Shown: positions 1 through 11,201 of the stretch, piece after piece
Layout of the letters: the number at the start of each line of letters is the position of its first letter
Position numbering within the stretch: position 1 is the first letter of the stretch
NCBI RefSeq assembly: GCF_000013985.1
Contig: NC_008048.1
Location: 1,054,001 to 1,118,000 of the forward strand
DNA: 64,000 nt
Direction of reading: 5' to 3'
Source of the DNA: Sphingopyxis alaskensis RB2256
GTDB lineage: Bacteria; Pseudomonadota; Alphaproteobacteria; Sphingomonadales; Sphingomonadaceae
Translations under genes and position numbers: made by a program
The notes under the pieces: generated by a model
What the model was told of the DNA's origin: nothing
The model's input: the letters and a program-made list of their open reading frames with translations, nothing else
Database searches by the model: none

Positions 1-613
1 CGCAGGCACGGATCGCCCGCGCCATGGCGAAGCTGCCTTCGGGGATCACCACATCGTCGCGGTCGCCGTGGAAAGCCCAGACGGGAAGGTCCATCAACCG
101 ACACGCCTCGCCGGGATTGCCGCGCCCCGCGACGGGCGCGACCGCGGCGAAGCGGCGCGGCTGGGCGATCGCCCAGCGCCAGCTCGCATGGCCGCCGCGG
201 CTGAGTCCGGTGAGGTAGATGCGTGCGGGATCGACGCGATAGGTCGCCGCAATATGGTCGACGAGCCGGTCGAGCTTTGCAATGTCCCAATCCTGATCGG
301 CGCCGAGCAGCGGCGAGACGGTGAGGAAGGGAAAGGCGGGGTCGCGGTCGGCGATCTTTGGTGGGCCATGAACCTTGACCTTCGCCACATCGTCGCCGCG
401 TTCGCCCGACCCGTGGAGGAAGATCAGCAAGGGATATTGCGTCCTCGCATTGGTCAGATAACCCTGCGGTACGAACAACTGGTACGGATAATTGTCCGAC
501 GCGATCGGCGGCTGGGGTGTCTGGCCCTCGACAACGGGTCGAGCTTTCGTCCTGGCGACGGCGGGAGAAGCCACGAGTGCGAGGCCCAGCAAGGCCGCAG
601 TCCAGTATCGCAT
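1..613 (-). CDS. Secreted alpha/beta hydrolase (esterase/PHB-depolymerase-like), 3' end beyond window
   Basis: The visible 204 residues start at an ATG preceded by AAGGA. An N-terminal signal peptide ends near residue 20 (SPAVA). After it come a strand and oxyanion region (LLIFLHGSGERGDD) and the nucleophile elbow GLSRGGHGSW, whose serine is the likely catalytic residue. A later HGDRDDVVIP stretch carries the expected acid Asp. This is the layout of prolyl-oligopeptidase/PHB-depolymerase-type esterases. The catalytic His would lie beyond the left edge. It is the last visible gene of the minus-strand sugar ABC operon, 23 bp after the permease, so it may deacylate or otherwise trim the imported glycan outside the cytoplasm. 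That role is inferred from context only. Confidence 0.8.
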   Translation of the reverse strand, partial: MRYWTAALLGLALVASPAVARTKARPVVEGQTPQPPIASDNYPYQLFVPQGYLTNARTQYPLLIFLHGSGERGDDVAKVKVHGPPKIADRDPAFPFLTVSPLLGADQDWDIAKLDRLVDHIAATYRVDPARIYLTGLSRGGHASWRWAIAQPRRFAAVAPVAGRGNPGEACRLMDLPVWAFHGDRDDVVIPEGSFAMARAIRAC

Positions 614-636
614 AGAGGGTTCCTTGGTTGATCGGG

Positions 637-1452
637 TCATCCCTTGACGCTCCCCGCGAGAAGGCCGCTCAAGTAGAAGCGCTGGAGGGCGAGGAAGAGG
701 ATGAGGACGGGCAGGGTAGTGACGACGGCGCCCGCCATCATCAGTTCATTGTCCTGCACATGCTCGCGGCTGAGTGCGGCGAGGGCGACCGGGAGGGTGT
801 AAAGATCCTGATCGGCGAGGACGATCAGCGGCCACATGAAATCGTTCCAGCTGCCGAGGAACACGAACAGCGCGAGCGTGACGATGATCGGGGTGAGGAT
901 CGGCAGCACGATGCGGCGCAGTATCTGCGCCTCGCTCGCGCCGTCGATGCGCGCCGCTTCGAGCATTTCGTCGGGGATCGACAGGCTATATTGGCGGACG
1001 AGAAAGATGCCGAAAATCCCCGCAAGCCAGGGCACCAGCGCGCCGGCATAGCTGTTGACCAGCCCCATCGCCTTGAGTTCGAGGAACAGGGGCAGCATCC
1101 CGATCTGGCCCGGCACGACAAGCGCGGCGACGAGCAGGCGGAACGTCGCATCGCGGCCCTTGAAGCGCAGCTTGGCAAAGGCATAGCCCGCCGGGATCGT
1201 GAAAAGCAGCGCGAGCAGCGTCGCGAGCGTCGAGACGAGCAGGCTGTTAAGAAGGAAACGCCCGACGCCAAAGGTGCCGAACAGGGCGCGGTAATTGTCG
1301 AGCGTCGGATCGCCCGGCAGCAGCGGCGGCGGGAATTGCGCCGCTTCGCCGCGCGCCATGAAGCTGACCGACAGCATCCAGAGCAGCGGCGCGATGGTGA
1401 GCAGCGCGACGAATGCGGCGAGCAGCGTGACGGTCCAGCGGCGAAGGCTCAT
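637..1452 (-). CDS. Carbohydrate ABC transporter permease, MalG type
   Basis: A 271-residue inner-membrane permease with about six hydrophobic segments. The cytoplasmic EAA loop is clear at residues 165-183 (EAARIDGASEAQILRR), the site that docks to the MalK-type ATPase. Length and the short N-terminal cytoplasmic tail fit the MalG/UgpE branch of the CUT1 family. I chose the ATG at 1452 because it overlaps the upstream permease stop as ATGA; a longer in-frame start at 1557 would run deep into that gene. With the partner permease, binding protein and ATPase it should import an oligosaccharide or glycoside. The substrate cannot be read from the sequence. Confidence 0.9.
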   Translation of the reverse strand: MSLRRWTVTLLAAFVALLTIAPLLWMLSVSFMARGEAAQFPPPLLPGDPTLDNYRALFGTFGVGRFLLNSLLVSTLATLLALLFTIPAGYAFAKLRFKGRDATFRLLVAALVVPGQIGMLPLFLELKAMGLVNSYAGALVPWLAGIFGIFLVRQYSLSIPDEMLEAARIDGASEAQILRRIVLPILTPIIVTLALFVFLGSWNDFMWPLIVLADQDLYTLPVALAALSREHVQDNELMMAGAVVTTLPVLILFLALQRFYLSGLLAGSVKG

Positions 1453-2345
1453 ATCGCGCCGCTCCGTCTTGCCAGCCGGAGCTGCGCCAGGGTCACTGCG
1501 AGGATGCAGAGAAAGAGCAGGAAGGCCACCGCGGCGCCCGACCCCAGGTTCCACCATTTGAACCCTTCCTCGTACATGAAATAGAGGATGGTCACGGTCG
1601 ACTGGGCGGGACCGCCCTGCGTCATCACATAGGGTTCGGCGAAAAGCTGGAACATGCCCGCAACGGTCAGCACCGACACCAGCAGCACCGTCGGCGCGAT
1701 CGCGGGCAGGGTGACGTGGCGCAGGCGCGTGAACCAGCGGGCGCCATCGATGCGCGCCGCTTCGTCAAGCTCGCGCGGCACCGTCTGGAGCGCGGCGAGG
1801 AAGATGATCATGTTATAACCGAAGGTCTTCCAGCCGACGAAGATCAGGATCGCGGGCAGCGACGCGGTCGGACTGCCGAGCCAGTCGATCGGCGCGATAC
1901 CGAAGAGCGAGAGCAGATAGTTGACGAGGCCGTAGCGCGTGTGGAGCAGATAGCGCCACACGACGGCCGTAGCCACGAGCGTCGTCACATAGGGTGCGAA
2001 CAAGGCGACACGCCACACCGGTCGCCACGCGAGCCAGCGCGAGTTGACGAGTATGGCAGCGAAGAGCGACAACAGGGTGATGAAGGGAGTGCCGATAACG
2101 ACGAACAGCAATGTGTTCGTCGTCGCCTTCCAGAACAAGGGGTTGGCGAGGAGTCTTTCATAATTCTGGAAACCGACGAAGCGCAGGTTGTCGAGGTCGG
2201 CGAGCGCATAGATGTCGAAGTCGGTGAAGCTGAGGAACAAGGAACCCATCGCGGGAACGACGAAGAACACGAGTATCGCGGCGAGCGCCGGCGCGCTCAT
2301 CGCCCATCCGGCGCGCGCTTCGCGGGGGCGCATCGCGCCGGTCAC
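1449..2345 (-). CDS. Carbohydrate ABC transporter permease, MalF type
   Basis: A 298-residue partner permease of the CUT1 family with six predicted membrane helices. Its EAA loop (EAARIDGARWFTRLRHVTLP) is in the second half. The GTG at 2345 overlaps the stop of the binding-protein gene, giving a GTGA junction; an ATG four codons later (2333) is possible. Its own stop overlaps the MalG-type start as ATGA, so the genes are translationally coupled. It lacks the large periplasmic loop of enterobacterial MalF, as is usual in the UgpA/LacF-like branch. Confidence 0.9.
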   Translation of the reverse strand: MTGAMRPREARAGWAMSAPALAAILVFFVVPAMGSLFLSFTDFDIYALADLDNLRFVGFQNYERLLANPLFWKATTNTLLFVVIGTPFITLLSLFAAILVNSRWLAWRPVWRVALFAPYVTTLVATAVVWRYLLHTRYGLVNYLLSLFGIAPIDWLGSPTASLPAILIFVGWKTFGYNMIIFLAALQTVPRELDEAARIDGARWFTRLRHVTLPAIAPTVLLVSVLTVAGMFQLFAEPYVMTQGGPAQSTVTILYFMYEEGFKWWNLGSGAAVAFLLFLCILAVTLAQLRLARRSGAI

Positions 2346-3610
2346 AGGGCGCGCCCCCTGTCGAGCATCCAGCGCCTTTTTTCGAGCAGGCGGTCGGCGC
2401 GGCGGTCGATCTCGTGCGCGGCGGCATCGACGCTATAGTGGCCGCGCACCATGCGCTCGGCGACCACCTGCATTTCGGTGACGATGCGTTCCCATTCGGG
2501 CACTTTGGGCAACGCGGTCGCATGGTCGAGCTGGGTGGCGAAGGGGGCGACGATGGGGTCGCTCGCGAGGCCAGCGGCGCGCCAGACCGAACGCCGCGCG
2601 GGCAGATTGCCGGTCAGCCGGTGAAACGCGAGCTGTGCGGTGGGCGCGAGCAGGCGCGCGACGATATCCCATGCGGCGGCGCTGTCCGCCTGGCTGGCGA
2701 AAACGACGAGGCTCGACCCGCCCGGCGCCGCCGAACCGATGCCGCCGGGACCGGGATTGGGCGCGGTCGCCCATTTGTCCTGCATGGCGGGATCGAGGCG
2801 GCTTTTCATGTCACCTATCGTCCATGGGCCCGACGTAAAAATGCTGAAATAGCCTTTGGCGAATTCGGTCCAGATGTTCGAAATCTGCGTCGCCGATGCG
2901 ATCGGCGCGAGCCGCTCGTCGAACAGCGATTTATAGAAGGCGAGCGCAGCCTTGAACTCGGGGTCGGAAAAGGCGCCGCGCGCCCCCTTGTCGCGCAGCA
3001 GGCGCGCACTCGCCGACAGCGCGATGGTCAGCAGTTGCTCGAACTCATTGAGCGGCAGCAGCACGGCGTAATTGCCGGGTCCGGCGAGCGCCTTGACGCG
3101 GTGCAGCGCGCGCTTCCATTCGGCCCATGCGAGCGGCGGCGCGGCATAACCCGCACGCGCGAACATGTCCTTGCGGTAAAATTGCAGCCGCGTGTCGACA
3201 TACCAGGGCACGGCCCAGGCGGTGCCGCCGATCCGGTTGGTTTCAACGACCGCGGCGAACTGATCGTCGAGCAGCGTGGTGGCGGAAGCGGGCAGGGGAG
3301 CAATCGCGCCGATCGCCGCCATCTCGGCGATCCAGCTGTTGCCGACCTGGCCGATCGTGGGCAGCGAGCCGCCCGCGAAGCCGGTGAGCAGTTTTTCGTG
3401 CGCTGCGCTCCACGGCAGTGGCTGCACGTCGACCGGTGGCAGGTCCGCGGGCAACGCAAGCCTGTTGAGAAGGGCGGGGAGGCTCGCTCCTTCATTGCCC
3501 ATCGCCCAGATGGTCAGCGTGTCGGCGTGCCGCTCCTCGCAGCCGCCGAGCATGGGGAGCAGGGGCAGCGCCGCGAGTGCGCCTGTCAATTGGCGCCGGG
3601 TCAATCGCAT
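2342..3610 (-). CDS. Sugar ABC transporter substrate-binding lipoprotein
   Basis: A 422-residue extracytoplasmic solute-binding protein of cluster B (SBP_bac_1). The N-terminus MRLTRRQLTG is followed by a hydrophobic stretch and a lipobox LGGC with Cys24. The Arg pair before the hydrophobic core suggests possible Tat export, though this is not proven. The mature part has the fold signature of MalE-like proteins (IWAMGNEG near the start, repeated aromatic residues). The ATG at 3610 is preferred because it starts at the signal sequence; an upstream in-frame start at 3667 would enter the regulator gene. It lies 16 bp after the LacI gene and overlaps the next permease, so it is in the operon. Confidence 0.9.
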   Translation of the reverse strand: MRLTRRQLTGALAALPLLPMLGGCEERHADTLTIWAMGNEGASLPALLNRLALPADLPPVDVQPLPWSAAHEKLLTGFAGGSLPTIGQVGNSWIAEMAAIGAIAPLPASATTLLDDQFAAVVETNRIGGTAWAVPWYVDTRLQFYRKDMFARAGYAAPPLAWAEWKRALHRVKALAGPGNYAVLLPLNEFEQLLTIALSASARLLRDKGARGAFSDPEFKAALAFYKSLFDERLAPIASATQISNIWTEFAKGYFSIFTSGPWTIGDMKSRLDPAMQDKWATAPNPGPGGIGSAAPGGSSLVVFASQADSAAAWDIVARLLAPTAQLAFHRLTGNLPARRSVWRAAGLASDPIVAPFATQLDHATALPKVPEWERIVTEMQVVAERMVRGHYSVDAAAHEIDRRADRLLEKRRWMLDRGRAL

Positions 3611-3626
3611 TGGGCGCCTTCGGGAA

Positions 3627-4655
3627 TCACGGGCGCGCCCCGCTGCTGGGTACGGGCGCGGTTTCACCGCCCGTCGTCCCGCGGATGACCAACTCGGGGG
3701 TCAGGATCGTCGCGTTCGCCGCGCCAAGCGTTTCGCCGCGCAACATGCGCAGCAGCAGCATCATCGCGGTCGATCCCAACCGGTCGATATGCACCTGCAT
3801 CGTCGAAAGCGACGGGTTGAGGTGACGCGCGAGCGGAATATCGTCGAAGCCCGCGACCATGATGTCGCTCGGCACCGACTTGCCCGCTTCGGCCAGCCCC
3901 GCGATCAGCCCGACCGCCATCTGGTCGTTGGCCGCGAACACCGCGTCGGCGGGCAATTGGCCCTGCACCAGCAGCCGCGCCGCCTGCGCGCCGCTTTCCT
4001 CGGAAAAGTCGCCCGGCAGGATTGCCGGCGTGCGGACGCCGCCGATTTTCGCCATCGCATCGGTGAAGCCGCGCTGGCGGTCGCGCGCGTCGCGATTATG
4101 CTTGGGGCCGGCGATGTGGACCACCTGTTTCGCGCCGCGCGCCAGCAGCGCTTCGGTCATCCGATAGGCGCCCTGATAATTGTCGACCGCGACGAAGGGA
4201 AGATCGAGCGGCCCGGCGTCGTAATTGAGCAGCACCGTCGGCAGCGCGGGGTCGAGATAGTCGGCGAGCAGTTCGGGCTTGAGGTCCGGCGGCATCACGA
4301 GCAGGCCATCGACGCGGCCGCGCATCGCCGCGATCGCAGCGGCGGTTTCGTGCGTGCTGCCGTGCATGTTGCCGAGCAGCAGGTGCATCCCCGATTCATG
4401 CGCAACGAGGTCGATACCGCGAATGATCTCGGAGAAGAACTCGCCGAACAGGTCGGGCAGGATGACCCCGACAGTGTCGGTCCTGCGCCGCGTCAGGCTG
4501 CGCGCGCCGCTGTGCGGCACGAAATTGAGCTTCTTTACCGCCGCCATCACCGCCGCGCGCGTCGGCGCGGTGACATTGCCCAGACCGTTGATCGCGCGCG
4601 ATGCGGTCGCGACCGAAACTCCTGCTTCGCGGGCGACGTCCCTCAATGTTGCCAT
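3627..4655 (-). CDS. LacI-family transcriptional regulator
   Basis: A 342-residue regulator. Residues 2-45 form the LacI-type helix-turn-helix and hinge (MATLRDVAREAGVSVATASR). The rest is a periplasmic-binding-protein-like sugar-sensing domain starting at TDTVGVILPDL. The ATG at 4655 begins exactly at the conserved HTH; upstream in-frame codons have no family similarity. It is the first gene before the binding protein, 16 bp away, so it is probably autoregulated and controls the transporter. A perfect 12-bp palindrome of LacI-operator type lies about 90 bp upstream of its start. Confidence 0.93.
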   Translation of the reverse strand: MATLRDVAREAGVSVATASRAINGLGNVTAPTRAAVMAAVKKLNFVPHSGARSLTRRRTDTVGVILPDLFGEFFSEIIRGIDLVAHESGMHLLLGNMHGSTHETAAAIAAMRGRVDGLLVMPPDLKPELLADYLDPALPTVLLNYDAGPLDLPFVAVDNYQGAYRMTEALLARGAKQVVHIAGPKHNRDARDRQRGFTDAMAKIGGVRTPAILPGDFSEESGAQAARLLVQGQLPADAVFAANDQMAVGLIAGLAEAGKSVPSDIMVAGFDDIPLARHLNPSLSTMQVHIDRLGSTAMMLLLRMLRGETLGAANATILTPELVIRGTTGGETAPVPSSGARP

Positions 4656-4744
4656 GCCGCGGGCCCCCTTTTGCTTGCGTCGTTTCGCACCGCCTGCGCG
4701 ACTCGCCTGCCCCGTTTCAGGCGGGCAATGGAAAGCGGCGTAGA

Positions 4745-4756
4745 GTAACCGGTTAC
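4745..4756. promoter_or_regulatory. LacI-type operator GTAACCGGTTAC
   Basis: A perfect 12-bp palindrome with a central CG, the hallmark of LacI/GalR operators. It lies between the end of the ATPase gene and the start of the lacI-like gene, so it could control the lacI-SBP-permease-hydrolase operon. A near copy occurs at 6202-6215. That repetition at both ends of the locus is the main evidence that both are sites for the local regulator. Confidence 0.75.
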
Positions 4757-4767
4757 AATACCCCAGA

Positions 4768-5856
4768 TCAAGGCCGTTTCCCCCGCGTTTCGATCGCCCT
4801 GCCCGCAAGATCGAAAAGGTGGAGATGTTCGGGCGGCAAGCGCACGGGAACGCTCGCCCCTTCGCCGAGGCGACCGTCGTCGCGAAGCTGGCCCGCGATG
4901 GGCTCGCTTCCCGCCGCGCCCTGCAAATGCACCGTTGCCAGGCCGCCGAGGCGCTCGATGAAACCGACCGTGAATGTCAGTGCCCCCGGAGCGTCGCCGA
5001 TCCCGACATGTTCGGGCCGGATGCCGATCGACAGCGGCGTTCCCGGCGCCAGCGGCACCGCGGGCGCGGGAAGTGCAAGGCGGCGTCCGTCGGCGAGCGC
5101 GGCGTGGCCGTCGTCGGCGACCGTCGCGGGCAGGATGTTCATCCGCGGAGTGCCCAGAAACTGCGCGACGAAGATATTGGCCGGGCGCTCGTAGAGCATC
5201 CGTGGACTGCCGACCTGTTCGATCCGCCCGTCGCGCAGCACGATGATGCGGTCGGCCAGCGTCATCGCCTCGACCTGGTCGTGAGTGACGTAAAGCGTCG
5301 TCGTGCCGAGCTGGCGGTGCAGCTTGGCGAACTCGTAACGCATTCGCACGCGCAGGTCGGCGTCGAGGTTCGACAGCGGCTCGTCGAACAGGAAAATCTG
5401 TGGCTGGCGGACGATCGCGCGGCCGATCGCGACGCGCTGTCGCTGCCCGCCCGACAGCGCGGCAGGCTTGCGGTCGAGCAAGCCTTCGATATTCAGAATC
5501 TGGGCCGCGCGCTGTACCTGCCGGGCGATTTCAGCCTTGTCGGCCTTGGCGATCCGCAGCCCGAACGCCATATTTTCGCGGACGCTGAGGTGCGGATAGA
5601 GTGCATAGGATTGAAACACCATTGCAATGCCGCGTTCCGACGGCGCGAGCCCGGTCACGTCGCGCACGCCGATGACAATCCGCCCGCCATCGAGTTCCTC
5701 GAGCCCCGCGACCGCACGCAGCAGCGTCGATTTGCCGCATCCCGACGGCCCGACAATAACCGCAAACTCGCCGTCGGCGACGTCGATCGAGACGCCTTTC
5801 AGGACCTCGGTGGCGCCGAAGCTCTTGCGTGCCATGTCGATCGTCAGTCCGGCCAT
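4768..5856 (-). CDS. Sugar ABC transporter ATP-binding protein, MalK/UgpC type
   Basis: A 362-residue ATPase that energises the MalF/MalG-type permeases. Walker A is GPSGCGKST (residues 36-44), the signature LSGGQ is at 134-138, Walker B (FLFDEP) at 155-160 and the H-loop His at 192. The C-terminal 120 residues are the TOBE/OB regulatory domain of the MalK branch. The ATG at 5856 begins the conserved ABC fold; an upstream in-frame extension lacks similarity. It is upstream of lacI on the same strand, separated by a 112-bp gap that holds an operator, so it may be a separate transcription unit within one regulon. Confidence 0.93.
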   Translation of the reverse strand: MAGLTIDMARKSFGATEVLKGVSIDVADGEFAVIVGPSGCGKSTLLRAVAGLEELDGGRIVIGVRDVTGLAPSERGIAMVFQSYALYPHLSVRENMAFGLRIAKADKAEIARQVQRAAQILNIEGLLDRKPAALSGGQRQRVAIGRAIVRQPQIFLFDEPLSNLDADLRVRMRYEFAKLHRQLGTTTLYVTHDQVEAMTLADRIIVLRDGRIEQVGSPRMLYERPANIFVAQFLGTPRMNILPATVADDGHAALADGRRLALPAPAVPLAPGTPLSIGIRPEHVGIGDAPGALTFTVGFIERLGGLATVHLQGAAGSEPIAGQLRDDGRLGEGASVPVRLPPEHLHLFDLAGRAIETRGKRP

Positions 5857-5881
5857 GCCACCCCCCTGCTTGCGTCGCCGC

Positions 5882-7860
<1,979 letters not shown>

Positions 7861-7896
7861 GGATAATAGAATGCGCGGCGACGTTGCTTCGGCGAG

Positions 7897-8022
7897 CCCT
7901 TCCCCTTCAGCGGAGGGGTTGGGGTGGGGCTCATCGGCCTTGCGCAAGGCCGATGAGCTCCACCCGCTGCGACTAAGCCAGCAAGCTGGCAAGTCTCGCT
8001 GCCCTCCCCTGAAGGCGAGGGC
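7897..8022. repeat. Composite palindromic intergenic repeat (CCCCTTCAGGGG class)
   Basis: It fills the gap between guaB and the methyltransferase gene. The core 7929-7958 is a perfect 30-bp palindrome (GCTCATCGGCC / GGCCGATGAGC). Outer arms resemble CCCCTTCAGCGGAGG and CCTCCCCTGAAGG. The same outer arms recur at 41136-41252 and 42901-43083, so this is a dispersed family. It could fold into a long hairpin in the transcript and act as a terminator or mRNA stabiliser; that is inference. Confidence 0.8.
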
Positions 8023-8031
8023 GCAGGTTCA

Positions 8032-9222
8032 ATGACCCCCGCTGCGCGCATCCAGACCGCCATCGAAATCCTCGACGCCATCGCTGCCGCCGCGCGCGAG
8101 GGCGGGGCGCCTGCGGACGCGATCCTTGCCGAAGCGATGCGCGCGCGCCGCTATGCGGGGTCGAAGGACCGCCGTGCGATCCGCGCGCTCGTCTATGACG
8201 TGATCCGCGCCGTGCGCTCGGCGCCCGAGTCGGGCCGCGCGGCGATGCTCGCGCTTGCCGATGCGCAGCCCGGCCTAGCGGCGCTGTTCGACGGTTCGGC
8301 TTATGGCCCGGCGCCGATCGCCGCCGACGAGCCGCGCGCGCAGACAGGCGTTGCCGCCGAGGCGCTGATCGACCTCTTCGACCCGCTCGTCGGCGAGGAA
8401 GAGCATGACTCGCTGCTGGCACGCGCGCCGCTCGACCTTCGCGTCAATCGGATCAAGGCGGGGCGCGCTGACCTCGAGACACTGTTTCCCGAAGGCGCGC
8501 CGATCCCCGGCGCGCCCGACGGATGGCGCCTGCCGCCCGAAACCGCCGCAGCCCAGCACCCCGCCTATGCTGAAGGCGCGTTCGAGGTGCAGGATGCCGC
8601 AAGCCAGTACGCGTCGGCCGCGCTGGCCGCCGCGCCGGGGCAGGCGATCGTCGATCTGTGCGCCGGTGGCGGGGGCAAGACGCTCGCGATCGCTTCGCTG
8701 ACCGGCAATGCGGCTGACATCCTTGCCTGCGACACCAATCGTGCGCGCCTGCAACAATTGCCGCGGCGTGCCGAACGGGCCGGCGCAACGCGGATCGCAA
8801 CCCGGCTGCTCAATCCGGGGCAGGAAGTTGCGATGCTCGCCGACTGGCAGGGGAGGGCGGATCGCGTTTTCGTCGATGCGCCCTGTTCGGGCAGCGGCAC
8901 CTGGCGGCGCAGCCCCGAACTGCGCTGGCGGCTCACCCCTGCGCGGCTCGACCGCCATCTCGGCGATCAGGCGAAGCTGATCGACCTCGGCGCCGATCTG
9001 GTGGCGCCGGGCGGCAAACTCCTTTATGCTGTCTGCTCGATCATCGCGCGCGAGGGGCGGGCACAGGTGGCTGATTTTCTGAACCGGCATCCCGGCTGGA
9101 CGGCCGACGCCGACTATCTTCCCGGCGGTGTCGGGCGCGCCGCGGGCGCCGGTTTCCTGCTGACTCCGGCGCACGACGGCTGCGACGGATTTTTTCTCGC
9201 ACGGCTGACATCGCCATGTTAG
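8032..9222 (+). CDS. RsmB/NOP-family rRNA cytosine-5 methyltransferase
   Basis: A 396-residue SAM-dependent methyltransferase. The N-terminal helical region (ADAILAEAMRARRYAGSKDR) is typical of the alphaproteobacterial RsmB-like subgroup and lacks a full NusB domain. The C-terminal Rossmann domain has the SAM loop VDLCAGGGGKT. The two family cysteines are in place: Cys285 in DAPCSGSGTWRR and Cys335 in YAVCSI. It should methylate an rRNA cytosine. A second family member with a NusB domain is at 26233-27546, so this one may have a different target. Confidence 0.88.
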   Translation: MTPAARIQTAIEILDAIAAAAREGGAPADAILAEAMRARRYAGSKDRRAIRALVYDVIRAVRSAPESGRAAMLALADAQPGLAALFDGSAYGPAPIAADEPRAQTGVAAEALIDLFDPLVGEEEHDSLLARAPLDLRVNRIKAGRADLETLFPEGAPIPGAPDGWRLPPETAAAQHPAYAEGAFEVQDAASQYASAALAAAPGQAIVDLCAGGGGKTLAIASLTGNAADILACDTNRARLQQLPRRAERAGATRIATRLLNPGQEVAMLADWQGRADRVFVDAPCSGSGTWRRSPELRWRLTPARLDRHLGDQAKLIDLGADLVAPGGKLLYAVCSIIAREGRAQVADFLNRHPGWTADADYLPGGVGRAAGAGFLLTPAHDGCDGFFLARLTSPC

Positions 9223-9254
9223 CATCATCGGCATTCAACCGATGGGAGAGAGCG

Positions 9255-9785
9255 ATGCGCATCACTTTGCTGGCCCTTGGCGCCGGTCTTGTTCTGGCCA
9301 GCCTGCCGACCGCCTCCGATGCACAGCGCGCCGACAACGACATTCTCCCGCGCTCGATCGCGCTCCAGCAGGAAGGACAAAGGGCGCAGGAGGTCGGCGA
9401 TCTGAACCTTGCAATCGACTATTATGAATCGGCGCTCGCAGCCGATCCGCGCAACCGTTCGGCGATCATCGCGCTGGCGCAGGTTGCGCGCGCGCAGGGC
9501 CTGCCGGGGAAGGCCATCGGCCTTTATCGCGAGGCGCTGTTGCTCGAACCGAATGACATTGTCGCGCTGACCGGACAGGGCGAAGCACTGGCCGACAAGG
9601 GGGCGCTCGAACTGGCGCGCGAAAAACTCGCCGAGGCTGAGCGCGTGTGCAAGGGCGAATGCCCGCGGGTCGCGCAACTCGAAAAGACGATCGCCGCCAA
9701 TGCGTCAAAGCGCGTCGTTGCCGCCGAGGCCCTGGTGCCAAAGCCGGTGGTCGCCACGGTGAAGCCGGCCAGCGGCCAGAATTGA
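9255..9785 (+). CDS. Exported TPR-repeat protein
   Basis: A 176-residue protein. The N-terminal 25 residues form a signal peptide (MRITLLALGAGLVLASLP, then SDAQR). Residues about 40-145 hold two to three tetratricopeptide helix pairs (AIDYYESALAADPRNRSAI; AIGLYREALLLEPNDIVALT). The tail is a basic, Val/Pro-rich segment. The ATG at 9255 is chosen because GGGAGAG precedes it; an earlier in-frame start overlaps the methyltransferase stop and spoils the signal peptide. It is likely a periplasmic scaffold. No specific partner is evident. Confidence 0.8.
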   Translation: MRITLLALGAGLVLASLPTASDAQRADNDILPRSIALQQEGQRAQEVGDLNLAIDYYESALAADPRNRSAIIALAQVARAQGLPGKAIGLYREALLLEPNDIVALTGQGEALADKGALELAREKLAEAERVCKGECPRVAQLEKTIAANASKRVVAAEALVPKPVVATVKPASGQN

Positions 9786-10199
9786 GCGTCGCATTCGGGA
9801 GCGGCGCGCTTGTCCGGGTTGCAACCGGAAACAGCGGCTACCACCGACTGCGTTTTTTTTGCGCGAAGGATCGCGTTGGAACAGCGGGCACGTCTTCCAT
9901 CGTCATTTGGGCGAAGGCCGGGATGACGGATAAGCTGATGACGGGAATCACCTCCCGGCCCCGATGCGCCCATCCGCCGTCCAAAGCACTGTCCTGCATG
10001 GATGGGCTGTGCCAGTAGCGGTGCGGTTCTTTCAACATGGGGACAAAGCAGTCACTGTCCGGCGTGGGGGTGCGTGCAGGAACCGGTCGCGGCATTATAT
10101 GCCGGGCGTGGATATGCCGGGCGTGGCAAATCCGGGGGCTGCACCCGGCTGAACTTTCCTGAACTCTGGTTCGCGTCGGCACGAACTGACCCGCGCGCC
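9786..10199. other. Intergenic stretch without a convincing gene
   Basis: These 414 bp lie between the TPR gene and the 3' end of the agmatine deiminase gene. They contain a degenerate copy (9901-9928) of the CGTCATCCCGGC...GCCGGGATGACG palindrome. A short tandem duplication of GATATGCCGGGCGTG-like sequence lies around 10098-10130. Open frames here have no recognisable product or ribosome site. Confidence 0.6.
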
Positions 10200-11183
10200 T
10201 CAGTCCGGAAGCTGCTGGCTCGAGCAATGGAAGCTGCCCCCGCCGACGATGATGCCGCGGGCGGGGACGCCGACCGCGCGGCGGTCGGGGAAGAGCGCGG
10301 CGAGCGTATCGACCGCGGCCTGATCGTTCGCGACGCCATAGGTCGGCACGACCACGGTGCTGTTCCCGATATAGAAGTTCATATAGCTCGCCGCGGCGAT
10401 CTCCCCGTTCAGCTCGATGCGGCCGGGCGAGGGCAGGTCGACGATCTCGACCCCGCCGAACGCCACCGTTCGCGCGCGCGCATCGGCGTAGACGGCGGCG
10501 TTGGGATCGTCATCGCCCGCCGCGACCGGCAGCGCGAGGCGCCCCTCGCCGACGAAGCGCGCGAGATTGTCGACGTGGCCGTCGGTGTGATCGCCGATGA
10601 GGCCATGGCCGAGCCACAACAGCCGCTCGATCCCCAGCGACTGGTGCAACCGCACCGCGATATCCTCGCGTGTCAGTGACGGATTGCGGTTGATATTGAG
10701 CAGGCATTCCTCGGTCGTGACGCAGAGCCCCGTGCCGTCGACGTCGATAGCGCCGCCTTCGAGCACCCAGTCCTGATCATCGACCGGCAAGCCGCTCTGA
10801 CCGGCCAGCGCAGCGCCCACTTCCAGATCGCCCGGCATGACGAACTTCTCGCCCCACCAGTTGAACCGGAAATTGCGGGCGCGTCGCGCTGCGCCGGTAC
10901 CGACGACGATCGGGCCGGTGTCGCGCAGCCAGATGTCGCCAAGCGGCTGGACGAGGATCTTGACGCCCGGATCGATGAGTGCCGCGGCGATGTCCGCCTG
11001 CCGTTCGTCATTGACGACCAGCCGCACTTCTTCGCCGCGGCCTCCGTCGTGGACGGCGTTGGCGAAGGCGGCGACATCGCGCCGTCCTTCGTCGATTGCG
11101 CCCGCCCACTCCTCAGCGAGGTGCGGGAAACCGATCCAGACGGCCCTGTGCGGCGCCCATTCGGCAGGCATTCTCAGCGTCAT
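10200..11183 (-). CDS. aguA: Agmatine deiminase family protein
   Basis: A 327-residue member of the peptidyl-arginine/agmatine deiminase (PAD_porph) family. It opens with the conserved MPAEWAPHRAVWIGFPH. The catalytic Asp/His region is seen at WLRDTGPI and GHTDGHVDN-type motifs. The nucleophile Cys320 lies in the C-terminal GGGSFHCSSQQ. AguA converts agmatine to N-carbamoylputrescine and ammonia, a route to putrescine. The amidohydrolase partner AguB is not in the window, so the pathway is incomplete here. Confidence 0.93.
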   Translation of the reverse strand: MTLRMPAEWAPHRAVWIGFPHLAEEWAGAIDEGRRDVAAFANAVHDGGRGEEVRLVVNDERQADIAAALIDPGVKILVQPLGDIWLRDTGPIVVGTGAARRARNFRFNWWGEKFVMPGDLEVGAALAGQSGLPVDDQDWVLEGGAIDVDGTGLCVTTEECLLNINRNPSLTREDIAVRLHQSLGIERLLWLGHGLIGDHTDGHVDNLARFVGEGRLALPVAAGDDDPNAAVYADARARTVAFGGVEIVDLPSPGRIELNGEIAAASYMNFYIGNSTVVVPTYGVANDQAAVDTLAALFPDRRAVGVPARGIIVGGGSFHCSSQQLPD

Positions 11184-11201
11184 GGGCGCGCGCTTTCCGG
11201 A